Positions 43,454 to 54,748 of a stretch of 64,000 nt of DNA are shown piece after piece. A program made the position numbers and the translations under genes. A model generated the notes under the pieces. The model was not told where the DNA came from. It saw only the letters and a list, made by a program, of their open reading frames with translations, and ran no database searches. Numbering within the stretch: position 1 is the first letter of the stretch; each line of letters starts with the position of its first letter. The DNA comes from Mesostigma viride (Eukaryota > Streptophyta > Mesostigmatophyceae > Mesostigmatales > Mesostigmataceae), in NCBI GenBank assembly GCA_009746045.1, contig RPFO01000090.1, positions 167,649 through 231,648 of the forward strand, in the 5' to 3' direction.

Positions 43454-45493
43454 TTTCATATATATGTGCCTGGTCACTATACGGCACTGTAGTACAATCC
43501 ATGTCGTGTCATGTGGCGCATGGCCCATATAGGACAGGCGCCAATAATTCAATTCGTGGTACCTGGACCGTCAGCTAGGCGTACCTAATTCTGTCTGCCA
43601 TGGTACAACCATGATTTGCCAGCAGGCAGCATCTAGCACTGGTTAAGTGTTGCCTAGCTGTCATGTTAAGTTAATTATGTTGTGGTCCTGCCGACCAGCC
43701 ATATAGGTGGTGGCTGGGCTACACGCCAGATCATCTTTTCTGACCACCACTATTCTAGAAAATGGCACCTTTCAGCCATGGTGGTTGACAAAGATATTTC
43801 CATCATGACAAAGTCGTAAATGAGGTCATCATTATTAATGTAATACCAACAACCTCCCATGGTCACAGCATGACATTTTTGACATGGCATCGGAATGAGG
43901 GGGGTTGTGATCTTTCCAAATCGGGCAAATTTTTGCCTGGGCAGCATTTCGGCAAGAACTTTCGGAATTCTAATCCGTTGGTGCCACTCAACATGTCCAC
44001 GGAATCAGCATCAAATTGCGCATCTATTGAACCAAGTCCGGCGTCATTCCGTGGAGTATTGCGTCGGCTACGAATTTTCTTGCGGCAGGCCCTGTTTGCT
44101 CCGAATTTCGACCTTAAACGACCTCTTGCATGAGCTTCACTAAACATTCAGATTTCTACATTGTCGGCACTTGGGCGCAGCGGTTCACGCTTTATTTTAT
44201 TACCCTGGGTGACTACCGGTTGCCAGCCGTGACCAGCCTTGCAAAGCCCAAGACCCCTTTGTTCTTCTGAGAATACAACGAGCTTGATGGCGCCTATATA
44301 AAGCGACCACAAATGTTTTAAACGGTGGGCCACCTTCCAGGCGACATGGGGTTTCTTTTTCCTAGTTCCAGCCAAGCATTATTCAGATTTTTTGCCAGTC
44401 GCCATGGTTTGGAAGCACCATCGTACATGAGCAGCTATGCACGGACCACTACAACGGCATCAACTACAATGCTCCATCCCACGTCGGTGCGGGGAAATCT
44501 TGCAGCATCCACCTGGTTCTCCTCTCGCACCCTTGGCTTTTCTTCAATGGGAAACAGCTCGTTTAAATGCCGCTCGCCAGCCGCAGCAGCCGTCATTAGT
44601 TAAGTGGCCAGTGACAGCCAACTGCCGCACGCAGCCGTAGTGCAGTACCCAGCACGCGCCATACAGCATGATAGGATATAGTAGCAGCAGTCAGCCACAC
44701 ACCACAGCCTGACTCGCTTGTGGTAGTTGTTGCAACCAGCTGCAGATACCTACCAGCACCCCATCAGCATGGCAGCACACAGTCGCAGCAGCCAGCAACA
44801 CACAGCAGCCTGATCAGCTCTTAGTAGTAGTTGCAGCCAGCTGCACGTACCTGCCAGCCAAATCGCCACTTCAGACCAGCATCAATGCCACCAGCCAGCA
44901 GTACGCAGCCGTCTAGTCAGCGGTTAGTAGTCACTGCAGCTAGGTGCCTGTAGCTGCTCACACCCACTGCGGTCGTCGCCAGCTCCTGATAAATGATTCC
45001 AGAGCGACTCCTGCCATTACCAGCTTTTACGTCGACGATTTCTGCTGATTATTACTCCAAGGGGGGCACCCTTCCAGGGGCATCTACACACGGGGCCGAG
45101 CTGGATCCAGTCCTTTTTTTTTCCCAGTATTTCTACGTGACCTGGGGCACCCTGTTCTTCACCTGGCGCACTCCCAGGGCCACTTGGGGGCCATGTGACC
45201 CTTAGCTCCAACTGCTACTCTTGCCTATTTCTCCTTTCAGCATGACCGGGTTAGCCGTGTAAGGGGGGGAGAGCTTGGGTTTCTTTATACCCGACTACCC
45301 TCACTATCCATGTGTTACTTGCCAGGGGGGGTGAGCTTGTATACGGCATTTGGTGCAAGGGGCATGTCAGGAATATGCCCCAATATGCCTGACAAGTCTA
45401 GCACTTACTAATCTAGATAAAGTTCGGGTAGTCCGTAGTTAAGTCAGAACAACCTACAACGCCAGTATGACTGCGTAGAGCTCATGTTTGGCT

Positions 45494-48181
45494 TCAAGAA
45501 GACCCAGGGCCAGGGCAGCAACAAGAATAACAACAACAAAAACAACAAGAAGACCCAGGCAGGCCAGCCTTCAAAGGGCAGTCAGCAAGAAGAAAACAAG
45601 GAGCAGTGACTGTCTGAGGCAGCCCCTACACACCTTAATTCACCCAGGGGGGGGGCCAGGTGCTCCAATGCAGATTTTATATCTCAGTGGGCAACAAGAG
45701 GGTGATCTCCAGGTTCAGGATGGCCCCAGGTCGATCACCTGGAGAGGTACAGGTTCCTATGAAGACGTCCTTGACAGCTGGTGCAGCTGTAAGAATGTCT
45801 GACCCCATGCATCCTCGTGCTGGGCACGAGGGTGGACCTCTCATTTTGAGAGAAACCAATGTACAACCACAGAGGGGTGTGAAGGCCTCTGGTGGTATGC
45901 ATGTGGTCCCTGCTGGCGGTCCAGGTGTTGGGCATGAGCAGGGTGACTCAGGCTCTGAGTCAGAACAGGATGGAAGTCAGCATGGTGATGCTGGACAACC
46001 TGACAGCACAGTCCTGACTGTGCCAGGGACTGCTTCCTCTGTGTACCAGGAGTTGGGTGCCCGAATCCACAACATGTTTGGGCATGCCACTTCTCTGTCA
46101 AACAACTTTGCCTTCCGTATGGGCAGGGCACCCCTTCTCAAGGCGTGTCAGCAAGCTGCCTCACGGTGTAAGTGCCAGTTGTCCTCCAACAAGCCCAGGA
46201 AATCACATGCCAAAGCTCTACCTCAGAGTATTGGTGATCTGCAGTGTGATATCCAACACATCAGGGGCATGCAACTGTTGGTGTGCGTGGACAGGTACAC
46301 AAAGTACAAGGTGCTATAGAGCATTTACCTTCTATGAAGAACAGGTACTTGCTGGCTGCCCTGCAGAATGTACGAGCCAAGTTTCCTACCACAAGGATCC
46401 AGGTGGACATGCAGTTTCAGCATCTCAAGGGTGATCCCACCCTTCCTGAGTTGCTGGTTACACCTAGGGAGCTAGGCTCATGGGCAGCAGGGTGCTGTAG
46501 AGAGGGCAATCCAGGAGGTCAAGAAATTGATCATCTCTGAAGACTGGGTACCCTTGTCTGCACCTGCACTTGTCAGGAGTGCATGGCTGAGGAACGTGGA
46601 GCAGCAGCTGAACAGCAGGGTCAATTTCTACTATGATGGAGTTGCTGTCAGCCCAATTGGTCTATATCATGGCCTGTGCCCACCACATGTGCTGGAGGGC
46701 TGGAAGCAAGCTGCACATGTCACCTTTGCCAAGCTGAGGGAGAAGGACCGGGGTTGGAAAATGCTGGAGCCACAAGTGGGTCAGAAGGTCCTAGCTTGGA
46801 AGGAACCTAGCCTTTATGGCAAACGTGGTAGCTGGAGTCCTGGGGTGGTTACCCAGGTTGATGAAGCTAGCCACGCATGCTTGGTCAGCATGGAGGACGA
46901 ACCAAAGCATGTGCACCGGCTGAGTTGGTCATATGTCAAGCCTAACCTGATGAATGAGGGCAGTCAGGCACAAGGCTCACAGGATCTGCAGGATTTTCAG
47001 GTCCCAAGTGACATCACTGACGCAACGACCACATCTGTTGCAGGGGAATCTGTCAGCCCTGGCCAGGTTGCAGAGGTACCTGTTGAACAGGCTGCAAGGT
47101 CAACAGCTGGGGAGTCAACTGTCAAGCCCAAGGCTCTAACCAAGCCCAGGGGGACTAGTTTGGCTGGATTGATTGGGGCTCTGCAAAGAGCCAAGAAGCA
47201 GCCCAAGGTAGCCAAGCTCAGGTGGCATGGCAATCTGGGGCTGGACACTGCCTTAGAGGTATAGACACTAATTCTCAGGTTTCCATCATTGGGACCAGAG
47301 CTGCAGCAGGGTACAGCATGACTGAACCCAGCTATCAGTTTGTGTCTGACTTCAGTGGCGGGGTACACGTGAAGGTACTGGGTGAGGTATCTATTCCTAT
47401 CCTTGGACAGGACACTGCTTTTTGTGTCTTGGAGGGCTATCAGGGACCTGCTCTTCTGGGGCAGAATTTCCTATGCCAGGATGGGGTAGTGATCACGTCC
47501 TCTCTCCTGACTAAGGAAGGGGCTGGTCAGGTCCCACTGATTAATTTCAGGACCACTCACCTATCACGTGCAGTAACCAGGACGGTTAAGCGTGTGCAAG
47601 TGTGCCCGGGGCAGGAGCCCTTGGTTGATGACCTCATATTGCCGGCTGCTAGTCATCCAAGCAGCTTGGGCATTGGTCCTCACTCACTTGCTGGACACAG
47701 CCCTATCAACTACCAAGGCCTGGTGAAGCTCATGTCCTCTCCCATTATGTGTCCCCAGGTCACACTGGGTCTGATTAAATCTGGGGAGGACTGGATCTCC
47801 AAGAAATGCGTGGAACCTGTCAATGACCTGCCTCCTGCACGACGTCTACTCAAGCTCAAGTTTGTCATCAAGATGAAGGAGGTGGACGGGGTCAAGGTAC
47901 CACATGTCAGGCCAGTGCTGAATGAGTTCAAGGGTACTGGTGAGTGCACTGCTGAGGAGTTGTATACACCTGGCATGCTGCATGACACTTGGAAGCTGCT
48001 GCTGTGTGTATTTCTAGGCCTTCTCAACAAGGGCTTGGACTATGGCTCAGTGGTGGTAGACTTCAAGAGGGCATTTCTGGAGGGGGATGCAGATGTGGCA
48101 CAGGAAAAGTGGGCTAGGGCAAGACGCCTTTCTATGTCAGGGTGCCTGCTGTATGGAAAAGGGACATTCACACTGAGTTCC
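45494..48181 (+). pseudogene. Copia integrase, protease-like and RT fragments
   Basis: In order: the gag tail to 45609; an integrase region with HNMFGH and KACQQAASRCKCQL zinc-binding residues (about 46065-46185) and first Asp in LQCDIQHI (to 46319); then, across frameshifts, the rest of integrase with a C-terminal segment SWSPGVVTQVDEA (46527-47264). A retropepsin-like stretch follows (DTNSQVSII near 47265, ALLGQNFL near 47453). Then comes RVT_2 (RLLKLKFVIKMKEVDG near 47850, VVVDFKRAFLEGD near 48055). Frame breaks lie near 46319, 46520, 47230 and 48100. The protease lies after integrase instead of before it, unlike ordinary copia elements. It ends where the TTAA/TIR element inserts. Confidence 0.7.
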
Positions 48182-50398
48182 TTAAGGGGTCCGGACGGAC
48201 CGGAATTATTTCGCGCCAAAAAATTCGCGCCGGTACCCGGCACGTGAAATTGTGGTGCACGATGCGCGTAACCCTTGCGCCAAGTTGGCCATGGCGACGT
48301 GCGTTAGGTAATAAATGCAGTAATATGGCAATAAGACCGCAGAAAATTATGCAGATGCGTCAAATCAAAGTTTCATCATGATCTTGCGTAGCCGAAGATG
48401 CATTATTGACGAGATCGATGCCATTTTACATCCGCGTTTGCGAGGGGGTCTGGCGCGGAAATCTTGCCGCAACGAATAAGCAGCAATACATGCCTACAGC
48501 GATAATTACAAAGGTTCTTAGTCCCTAGCGATGCAGAAAGCAACGTTTATTAACGGGGAGATTGAAAATGTTAAAGAACCTTTTATTTTATTACTTTTCC
48601 TCGTCATTTTCGGAAAGAAAACGCCAGGTCCTGCTTTATGCGCTGTCAACCCGTCCATGGGTGGCTGGCATTTCTTGCGCGCCTTGTCAGGAAAGATAGC
48701 ATGCCATTGTACGTCTATTATCCAGTGGTTACCCCCGAAGTCTATTGCGTTTAGAAATCCCTTTATTCTAAGCTTTCAGCACGGTTTCTTGGAAGGGTGC
48801 GTTGTTTTGTTCGCCGCTTGCTGCATGCACGTCTCTAGTTTTCCGGCAGCTTTCAACCGATTCGCTTACGTTATGCGTGGCAAGCTCTGAAATCCTGTCT
48901 AGGATTGGGTAATATCAAGGTAAGCTGCTACGTTAATGTAATGATATATGGAAGGATTTGGATGGCAGAGTGCTTATATTGCATATTCAACACGTACCCC
49001 GGCATGCCTCGAGGGCGGCATGCAACAAGCTGGCGAGCATATGAACCGTGCGTCTCAACGTGCTGGGAAACAAGGTGGCTATACTTCTCTTGCTGGCCAT
49101 GCTTTGTATATGTGTAAGCTATGCTTACGTGTGTGTCCTCTTTAGATTTGTGGATCACAGCCACTATGCTTCACAATCAATGTGCTCTCAAGGATGCTAG
49201 CCATGCTTATGAGGATGGCTGCAAGCCATTTCTCTTATGGCTTTGCTGTATTTCGTGTTTGCGCTTACAGTTCTGTTTTGTTGGTTGGTTTTTGAACGGG
49301 GTGATGTGAACCTGCAGGGTTAGAACATTGTGTTATTATTGCTGGCTGATTGAGGCATCATCCTCTACTCTAAGTCAGCATAGCACGTGTAGATGAGCAT
49401 GCTGTTTATGCACCTTATTGTTGAGCATGGTTTACAACCATGGTGAGGTGTGGGGTGTGGCTAGCATGTACGAGTCACCCATCTAATCCCACATGTTTCT
49501 GTTGCTATTGAACGTTGCTTGGGCCTCTAAACATTTCTGTTATTACCAATGAAGATTGCCAACTATGCTACCATAGTGTGGTGCTGCATGCTATGAATGA
49601 CCTCTCTAGTATACTCAAGGCTCATGCTCAGCTTGATCCTGCATTTGGTGGCTGTTTGTATAACTCAATTGGCAGCCGTCTATGTTAGGATTCTGATGAT
49701 TTGTGGTGGGCAGGTGATGAAAAGGGTTATGTTTGAGCTCATGCCAGTCTATACTAGGGTTGAGGGGTGGCAGTTGAGGACACTAGTTTATGCCATCAGT
49801 CTAGCTCAGAATGACCTGAATTTTGATTCCAAGATAGTTTGCATGATAAATAACTTGCTGGCACCTTGTTTGCCCCACTTGGTGGTGGGCAAGGTTGTGA
49901 TTGGTGCAGCCATTTGGAATAAAACCGTATTTTCGTGCATTTTTTTTTTCATACAAAAGAACATAACTGTTCACATACGTGGTCAGAATGAGCTGAAAAT
50001 TGGTCCCATTGATATTCCCACCCTGTGGAAGTTATTTTTATCTCCCTGGGCCCAACCCATGCGTATTTGATTTGATTTTTTTTTTTTAGTCACAAAAAAG
50101 ACGTATTTTTCGGTAAACTGCATAAGTATGCCCAGACGTGCGATTTTGGTGCTGCAAATTAGCTCCATTCTTTGGTCTGGGTGGGGATTTGACAAAAATA
50201 TGGTGTTTGGTACACAAGTGTGGGGGGGTTGTCCTAGGCAATCCGTGCTTTTAGGGGGTGTGCGCGCCAAAAAAAGCTCCGTGCACATGTATTGTGATGG
50301 GCCTTGAACTCAACAAGTAGCCAGATGCATGCCCAAGGGTCATATTTATGGTCCCCCATCATAATTTGCATTGCCAGAATGGGTATTGAGTGCAAAAC

Positions 50399-52826
50399 TC
50401 GGGGTTCTTTGAACGGAGTTTCTTCTATACGTGAATGCGGGAACAAGAGGCCGCTGGATGAGCGGCTTATAGGTCGTAGTGTTTACTCGTAGCTGTTTGG
50501 CTAGAGCTTTTGTGATTAGTAGATGCAATATAGTGCATGGTTGAAAAATGGATTAAATAAAATGTGCGTTCCGCGCTTGGGTTGATTATACCCGGGCGGA
50601 ACGGGGCGTGAGGTGCAGTGCCCCTGAAAAGAACAACCTACGCATTATTTAATACTAGCCGTGCAGATTCGGGATATTAGTTAGATGAGATGCTTAGGCT
50701 GACACACGGATTTCCGGCCTGCGCGCCGCGTATTGCCTACCGCGGCTGAGCGGGACACCTCAGTACTGTACGGCAGGGCGTACGGTACTGAGGCGTCAGG
50801 TGGACTGACGTGCAGTTAGTGCCAGACTGTTCCTAGGTGCTAGATCGACCCGCCAGGTCCGGTGTAGCCGGGCCTGACGGGCCGAGTCTTAGCTGGTTGC
50901 TAGTGACGTGGTCGCATGGCATTGCAGTGTACAGTTGTCCACTGGTTGGTGCTGCAGGTAGCACCGCCATAGGCATATAGGCGTAGCACTGGGGAGTGCC
51001 GCAGCACCCGAGTTTGCCCAGACGTTCCATTCTGAGCCCTCAGCTTCCATTGCTCTCTCATTGTATTATTACTAATACAATCATCATTCGCTCTCAGCTT
51101 CAGCAGTTGTTTGTCGTTCCTAGTCTCCATCCAACTATATTCTACCCCCGGTATGTACGGTTAGCGTCTTACTAGCATCCACTAAACATAAGGGTTTAAT
51201 GACGTCAGTTAGCTAGGGATAAGGGAGGTTTTGCGACTAAAAGCCGCTCTGGCTGGTTTTGTCGGCCTCTTTCTTTGCTCGTTGTCGTTGCGGCGGCAGC
51301 CGCAGCTATGGGTGCTGCGGAGCAAAATCCCAAAAGCACTGGTTGCACTGGCCACTTGGCCAGTGGTGAGACTTCCAGTTGTTAACCGGCCAGGCGTAGT
51401 TCCTCGCCCGGTTAACTAAAAGAAAAGAAAATGATTACCTCCGGTCCGCACCTTTTCCCCAGCTTGGGGTCTTTGGTGGGCCGGATGCCGTGACAGGTGC
51501 TCAACTGTCGCTTGGTCGGCCCAGTGCGCGAGCTGGTGCTCCGTACCTGGGGATGCTTGCACCCCGGGTTGGAGCCGGATGGCTGGCACTGGCGACCCGT
51601 GTCTCGGTCCGCGGCCTGCGGCTTTTTCTTCGGAAATTGCTGCTGGCCAGCAAACTTTGCAATTGCCTTCCGCCGAGGGGGGGTGGTTGGGGCTGGGGAC
51701 GGCGATGGGAAAAGCGCCTAAGCTAGAAATTTTTTCCCCACGCATAGAAACCTCGGGGGGGAATGCGGTCTTGGCTGAACGGACTCTCGTTCAGCCAGGT
51801 GCCTGGGGCTGTGGCCTCGGGCATCCGGGCTGGCGGGGCCTGGGCTAGGTCCACGTTTTTTCTCGAAGCACCCCGGGTCTATGGGGAGACGGCCATAGCG
51901 GTACCGACTCGGGGCCCCGAGAGGGGTCATGATAGGCTGGCCGTGCGCAATCGCAGTGCAAATGCGCTGGGCCTTTTGGGGCCTGGCCATGCATCCACAG
52001 CCGCCGGGCACACGCCTCCCGATGTGGGGGGCTCCCGTTTTGCGGCAGGGCGGTCACTTGTGACAACGAGCAAGGTGGAGTGCGGCTTCAAGGGAAAGCC
52101 AGGGCGGGGGTGATTGGGCAACGTACTTCATGAAGGGCCTTGAACGGCGTGCCTCCGGGCATGTCAATTAGTGTCACATGTATGCTTCCACTTATTGTTT
52201 TAATGAAGATGCTGGTTTTTGTGGGAGCTACGTGGGACATGAATCGGGGTTCTTTGAACGGAGTTTCTTCTATACGTGAATGCGGGAACAAGAGGCCGCT
52301 GGATGAGCGGCTTATTATAGGTCGTAGTGTTTACTCGTAGCTGTTTGGCTAGAGCTTTTGTGATTAGTAGATGCAATATAGTGCATGGTTGAAAAATGGA
52401 TTAAATAAAATGTGCGTTCCGCGCTTGGGTTGATTATACCCGGGCGGAACGGGGCGTGAGGTGCAGTGCCCCTGAAAAGAACAACCTACGCATTATTTAA
52501 TACTAGCCGTGCAGATTCGGGATATTCTACCCCCGGTCTGTACGGTTAGCGTCTTACTAGCATCCACTAAACATAAGGGTTTAATGACGTCAGTTAGCTA
52601 GGGATAAGGGAGGTTTTGCGACTAAAAGCCGCTCTGGCTGGTTTTGTCGGCCTCTTTCTTTGCTCCCCACCCACCCACCCGTGTCTTGGTTGCCTCTAGG
52701 GCAACGTACTTCATGAAGGGCCTTGAACGGCGTGCCTCCGGGCATGTCAATTAGTGTCACATGTATGCTTCCACTTATTGTTTTAATGAAGATGCTGGTT
52801 TTTGTGGGAGCTACGTGGGACATGAA
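50399..52826 (+). mobile_element. TOC1/PAT-like element with split direct repeats, copy 2
   Basis: A1 = P1 50399-50678 plus Q1 51142-51280, separated by a 458-bp insert. The interior is 51281-52115. B1 is 52116-52243. A2 = P2 52244-52526 plus Q2 52527-52665. B2 is 52699-52826. B1 and B2 are both 128 bp, Q1 and Q2 both 139 bp. This is the complete A1-internal-B1-A2-B2 layout. No target duplication is seen, as expected for tyrosine-recombinase integration. The 835-bp interior carries no RT or recombinase. It is a diverged relative of the element at 10390-12365 (shared ACTTATTGTTTTAA, AAGATGCTGG and CGTACCTGGGGATGCTTGC). Confidence 0.85.
50679..51136. mobile_element. 458-bp insertion in the A1 repeat
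   Basis: Splits P1 from Q1 and is flanked by a 5-bp ATATT duplication (50674-50678 and 51137-51141); the empty site is seen at 52522-52526. Its ends are imperfect inverted repeats (AGTTAGATGAGA and, reversed, AGTTGGATGGAGA). It contains a palindrome around CCTCAGTACTGTACGG. It could be a small DNA transposon or an unusual solo LTR. Confidence 0.75.
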
Positions 52827-52871
52827 ATGTGTATTCAATTTGGGGGGGGCAGGTCCGTCCGGACCCCTTAA

Positions 52872-53925
52872 AATCCTCAAGGGCCTGGAGGGCCTGAGGT
52901 CAAGTCCAATAATCTGGAGGGAGACTCTCAACCGTTTCCTGAAAGAGCATTGCAACTTGAAGGTCTCTCCTGTAGACCCCTGTCTATTTCTGGGGCAATG
53001 GGAAGGCCTACCAGTGTATGCTTCGCTGCACGGGGACGACCTGCACCTGCTGGCTCCCACGTCGTGGCTTAAGGAGCTAATCTCCATCATTAAGTCCAAG
53101 TTTCCTCTGGGTAGGGAGCAATGGCAGGTGGAGAATGAGCCTCTGCTGTTTGTGGGCATGGAGGCCACACTGGTGAAGAAGGGGGGGAATGGCGTAATAT
53201 GCTGCTGGTGGGGGGCAATGATTATCAAGAGACCCTCATTAGCAAGCTTCCTCCAGTCATCACACAGGCACTGTGTCCCATGGTGAGGGGCATGGTTGCT
53301 TGGGTGGCAGGCATTTCCAGGCCAGACCTTATGGTCATAGCCAGGTTGCCTGATGACATGCTGATGGAGCTAGGGTCTGCCAAGGTGGCTGATCAGGTCA
53401 GGGCTTCATCTGGCATTCTGTTGTCTGCAGTGGATTTATCACAACCCATTTGCATGGAGCTGTATGTGGATAGCTCAATGGACAGCAGGCAGGTCTCCAA
53501 GGTCAGGGGCAGGGCTGCAGGGCTCTTTGTGCTCAGACAGGAAGGCCTGGGGAGTTTGGTGAGCTGGTTTAGTCGCCTGCACAAACGGGTGGCTGTCAGC
53601 AGTGATGTGGCAGAATGCAGGGCTATTTGTGAAGGCATTCACACAAGCCTTTATCTGAAGGAGTTGCTTCATCAGATGACTTCTAACGCTCCTTGGCCAC
53701 TTCAGGTTACCACTCTTCTCAAAACAGACTCCATGGGCATGGTGCAGTTTGTGCACAGGCAGATGGCCAGAAGTAGGGACTTGGATTATCTCCTTCTTGG
53801 CCAATATTGAGCATATCCCTGGGGTTGACAATCCTGCTGATGCTTTGACCAAGCTAGTGCAGAAGGCAGCAGTGCAATACAAGGTTCTTCTGTCTCTGAT
53901 GGACCCATCACAGCAAGCTGTCTAA
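52872..53925 (+). pseudogene. Copia RT end and RNase H
   Basis: Continues the RT from the left side of the TTAA element: LKGLEGLRSSPIIWRETL, a VSPVDPCLFLG strand, and HGDDLHLL at the catalytic YVDD position (about 53030). A frameshift near 53200 leads into the RNase H region: YVDSSMDSRQ (first Asp), VSWFSRLHKRVAVSSDVAE (about 53560-53620) and LKTDSMGMV. Another shift near 53795 gives the characteristic ending VDNPADALTK, and the stop is at 53925. Replacement of YV by HG before DD is unusual; the two Asp residues are kept. Confidence 0.78.
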
Positions 53926-54744
53926 GCTAGCTGGTGCCTGGTTATAGGGCATTGGAGAGCAGATTGTGTGGTAGTGTCAGCATTGTGACTGGCATAATAC
54001 CTGTATATTAGTCTGTACTAAGGCTCATGGACCATGGTACACTCACTCTGATTTTATTCAGGATACAGCCAGGTTTTGGCTGGGGTTCATGCTGTTGACT
54101 ACACAAGGTTGACAGGTCCATTACAGACCATGTATTCTATTTAAAAGAAATGTATATTTGTACATACTTCTCACAATGGTCTGGGAACCTTCATACTGGG
54201 GTTTATTATAGGGCGGGGTTCGATTCCCTGGTATTATGTTTCTACAAGCTGGCCTGTTCAGGTGTTTGCCTGTTCAGACTTCCCTAGTTCCCCAGGGCAG
54301 GATTTAATTGTTGCCTATGTGTTTCATTTTGTCATTTGTTTGCTGTGGCAGTTTACCATCTGGCAAGTAGACGGGCGCCGTAAGACGGGCGCCAATAGAC
54401 CCCTGTTGAGAGAATGACAGGCAAACTATTGTAATACGCCTTACTTTGTCAAGTGGTATTTTAATTGTCATGGATTTATTGTACTTATATTGAATATGTA
54501 CTGGGTTTTATGGGATTAGTATCTGGGATTAATGTAACTCACCGCCAGAAGGTCATTGTACTGGAGGCTCTACCGAGGTGATGGGATTAATTCCTGGAGA
54601 AGACCTCATAGAATTAACCTGTATGTATTTAACTTTGTGTGTTTCTAATATCTGGTGGTACTCTGTAATGCCACTTCCATAGGTTTTTATCCATTTCTCA
54701 TGGAATGGTTTTCCCTGTGGCAGATCTGTTTCTTTTCCAGTTCC
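53926..54744. other. Non-coding region after the copia RNase H
   Basis: Probably holds the 3' UTR/LTR of the copia element but no matching 5' copy was recognised. A B-box-like GGTTCGATTCCC at about 54217 lacks the rest of a tRNA. ACGGGCGCC occurs twice near 54373-54395. No gene is seen. Confidence 0.4.
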
Positions 54745-54748
54745 TTAA

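Larger units (their letters stand above)
42237..45493 (+). mobile_element. Large non-coding LTR element (LARD), copy 2
   Basis: Nearly identical to 20234-23418. The left LTR is 42237-43884, inflated by a 1019-bp non-LTR insert plus its 12-bp duplication. The interior is 43885-45364. The right LTR is cut after 129 bp (45365-45493), where gag sequence of the copia host resumes. The missing 486 bp of LTR explains why no target duplication is visible. This copy has no Harbinger MITE, which shows that the MITE in copy 1 is the later event. Confidence 0.9.
48186..52867. mobile_element. 4.7-kb TTAA-flanked TIR element, non-autonomous
   Basis: Ends are the inverted pair GGGGTCCGGACGGACC and GGTCCGTCCGGACCCC, flanked by TTAA (48182-48185 and 52868-52871). 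Joining the flanks restores the copia RT frame (HTEFLK into ILKGLEGLRSSP), which supports the insertion. TTAA target sites are typical of piggyBac-like and Kolobok elements. The first 2.2 kb (48186-50398) have no recognisable coding domain, only short frames. The rest is the TOC1/PAT-like element at 50399-52826. No transposase is present. Confidence 0.82.
41245..53925 (+). mobile_element. Decayed Ty1/copia element split by two large insertions
   Basis: Coding parts on the plus strand: gag 41245-42236 and 45494-45609, integrase to RT 45950-48181, RT end and RNase H 52872-53925. The gaps are a LARD copy (42237-45493) and a TTAA/TIR element (48186-52867). Frames shift several times between domains, so it is inactive. 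I could not recognise a matching pair of LTRs; the outer limits given are those of the coding region. RT type (FKRAFLEGD for the AFLNG motif; HGDD for YVDD) and the RNase H ending (PADALTK) place it in copia. Confidence 0.85.

Noticed and set aside
42237-45493. Element with short 129-bp LTRs (TRIM)
   Set aside because: Comparison with 20234-23418, which has intact 615-bp LTRs and a GTCGG duplication, shows the right LTR here is simply truncated.
48531-50070. Frames of 119, 70 and 157 aa inside the TTAA element
   Set aside because: No recognisable domain, AT-rich, and interrupted; no transposase signature.
54205-54235. tRNA T-arm-like GGTTCGATTCCC
   Set aside because: A five-pair T stem can be drawn but no acceptor, D or anticodon arms are found upstream.
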